Of a DNA stretch of 5,289 bases, positions 4,780-5,289 are shown piece by piece. A model generated the notes under the pieces. The model searched no databases. It saw only the letters and a list, made by a program, of their open reading frames with translations, and was not told the origin of the DNA. Origin of the DNA: a bacterium (GTDB lineage: Bacteria; Auribacterota; UBA3054; B51-G9); assembly GCA_029933535.1 (NCBI GenBank), contig JAOZNZ010000262.1:1-5289 (forward strand), given 5' to 3'. The position numbers were made by a program, and so were the translations under genes. Position 1 is the first letter of the stretch; the number at the start of each line of letters is the position of its first letter.

Positions 4780-5289
4780 TTATTTTTTATTTTTCCAAAG
4801 GAAAATAAATAATAAATTTCCAAAAATCCATATCCCTATTGGTTCCGGTATCCCCTCACCTTTTATCATAAATGTATATGGATTCGCTGTGCTGTCGTTG
4901 TTGACTATGCTCACGGTTCCCGAGTAAATTAATGCATCTTCCGGGTCAAATGTTATTCTGAAAGTTGTTGAACCGGCCGGCGCAACACTACCTGAAGGAT
5001 AAGTCGTAACCTGGAAGGCGGAAGTATCTGATATCAAGACATCCGAAATTGTTAAATTTATATTTCCTGAATTAACAATATCAAAAGTTTTTCTTGCAAA
5101 GGTATCAATACCGACCACACCAAAATCAGTGCCATCAGTAATTGAAGGAGTTGTATCGCCGTTTGATATTCCATATCCATTCCCTGAAACACTCATTTCA
5201 GAAAATTGTATATCATAAGTAATCGTTACGGTACGGTCAACATCAAATAAATTTGTCTGAACACGCATGTCAGGCCAGGTTGTTATAAT
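4780..5289 (-). CDS. C-terminal part of a surface protein: choice-of-anchor D-type domain with PEP-CTERM-like tail (5' end outside window)
   Basis: The frame is open to the right edge, so 169 C-terminal residues are visible; the Met at 5266-5268 is internal, because seven codons before it are in frame without a stop. Visible residues about 33-146 form an anchor domain (ISNGDTTPSITDGTDFG, FDIVNSGNINLTISDV, PAGSTTFRITFDP, YTFMIKGEG). It is followed by IPEP (147-150), a hydrophobic stretch (151-165) and the basic end KNKK. The module is clearly paralogous to the end of the Kelch-like protein: the NGD, DGTDFG, AF, FMIK and PEP positions line up. The inferred role is surface attachment by an exosortase of an unseen N-terminal domain. 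Two AATAAAT heptamers encode part of the hydrophobic stretch. About 150 bp separate its stop from the transposase remnant. Confidence 0.85.
   Translation of the reverse strand: MITTWPDMRVQTNLFDVDRTVTITYDIQFSEMSVSGNGYGISNGDTTPSITDGTDFGVVGIDTFARKTFDIVNSGNINLTISDVLISDTSAFQVTTYPSGSVAPAGSTTFRITFDPEDALIYSGTVSIVNNDSTANPYTFMIKGEGIPEPIGIWIFGNLLFIFLWKNKK
4804..4817 (-). repeat. Two AATAAAT heptamers in the membrane segment of the sorting tail
   Basis: Two perfect units encode the N-L-L-F-I part of the hydrophobic stretch after IPEP. Two AT-rich units alone could be chance; they are listed because the same heptamer fills the equivalent place in the Kelch-like gene and recurs 55 bp away. Confidence 0.5.

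Noticed and set aside
5266..5268. Start codon of a complete 162-residue protein at the right edge
   Set aside because: The frame continues without a stop to the edge, and the sequence before the anchor domain looks like the end of a larger protein.

Overview
The window is an AT-rich bacterial segment (roughly 40% GC by eye). All recognisable genes lie on the minus strand and encode secreted or surface proteins. In transcription order they are: the 3' end of an anchor-domain protein (4780-5289), a decayed REP-associated tyrosine transposase (4302-4627), a secreted GH5 glycoside hydrolase of endoglycoceramidase type (2687-4177), a Kelch-like propeller protein with a surface-sorting tail (1128-2588), and the first 350 codons of another secreted protein that runs off the left edge (1-1051). 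PEP-CTERM-like tails (IPEP/VPEP, hydrophobic stretch, basic end) behind 'choice-of-anchor D'-type domains point to a Gram-negative bacterium with an exosortase. A PVC-group relative (Lentisphaerota/Kiritimatiellota-like) or another uncultured phylum seems more likely than typical Bacteroidota, because no type IX sorting domain is visible. This placement is inference only. None of the three visible starts has a Shine-Dalgarno motif; all have an A/T-rich context ending in TT-ATG.

The window is dense in small repeats. Five copies of a 24-bp REP-type element (GTAG followed by an 8-bp hairpin) sit at 2604-2627, 2689-2712, 4189-4212, 4282-4305 and 4668-4691. Two of them flank the dead transposase, which matches the known REP/RAYT partnership. 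The copies press directly on genes: one supplies the last codons of the GH5 gene, one supplies the stop codon of the transposase remnant, and two lie 11 and 15 nt upstream of start codons.

The second repeat class is tandem arrays with a period of exactly 7 bp, in three sequence flavours (CAGTAAG, GTAATCC-like, AATAAAT-like). They are not scattered at random. They encode the hydrophobic core of two signal peptides, the n-region of one of them, and the membrane segments of both PEP-CTERM-like tails. One further array is intergenic (4717-4748). Because 7 and 3 share no factor, each heptamer encodes the same cyclic 7-residue peptide in all three frames. In all five coding arrays the stop-free strand is the sense strand. 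The GH5 signal peptide holds a third kind of repeat, a GC-rich pair with a 34-bp offset.

Together the window looks like a set of surface and export genes for recognising or degrading glycoconjugates, whose targeting signals are built from, or are landing sites for, short repeat DNA. The gene functions are ordinary; the link between repeats and sorting signals is the part worth following up.
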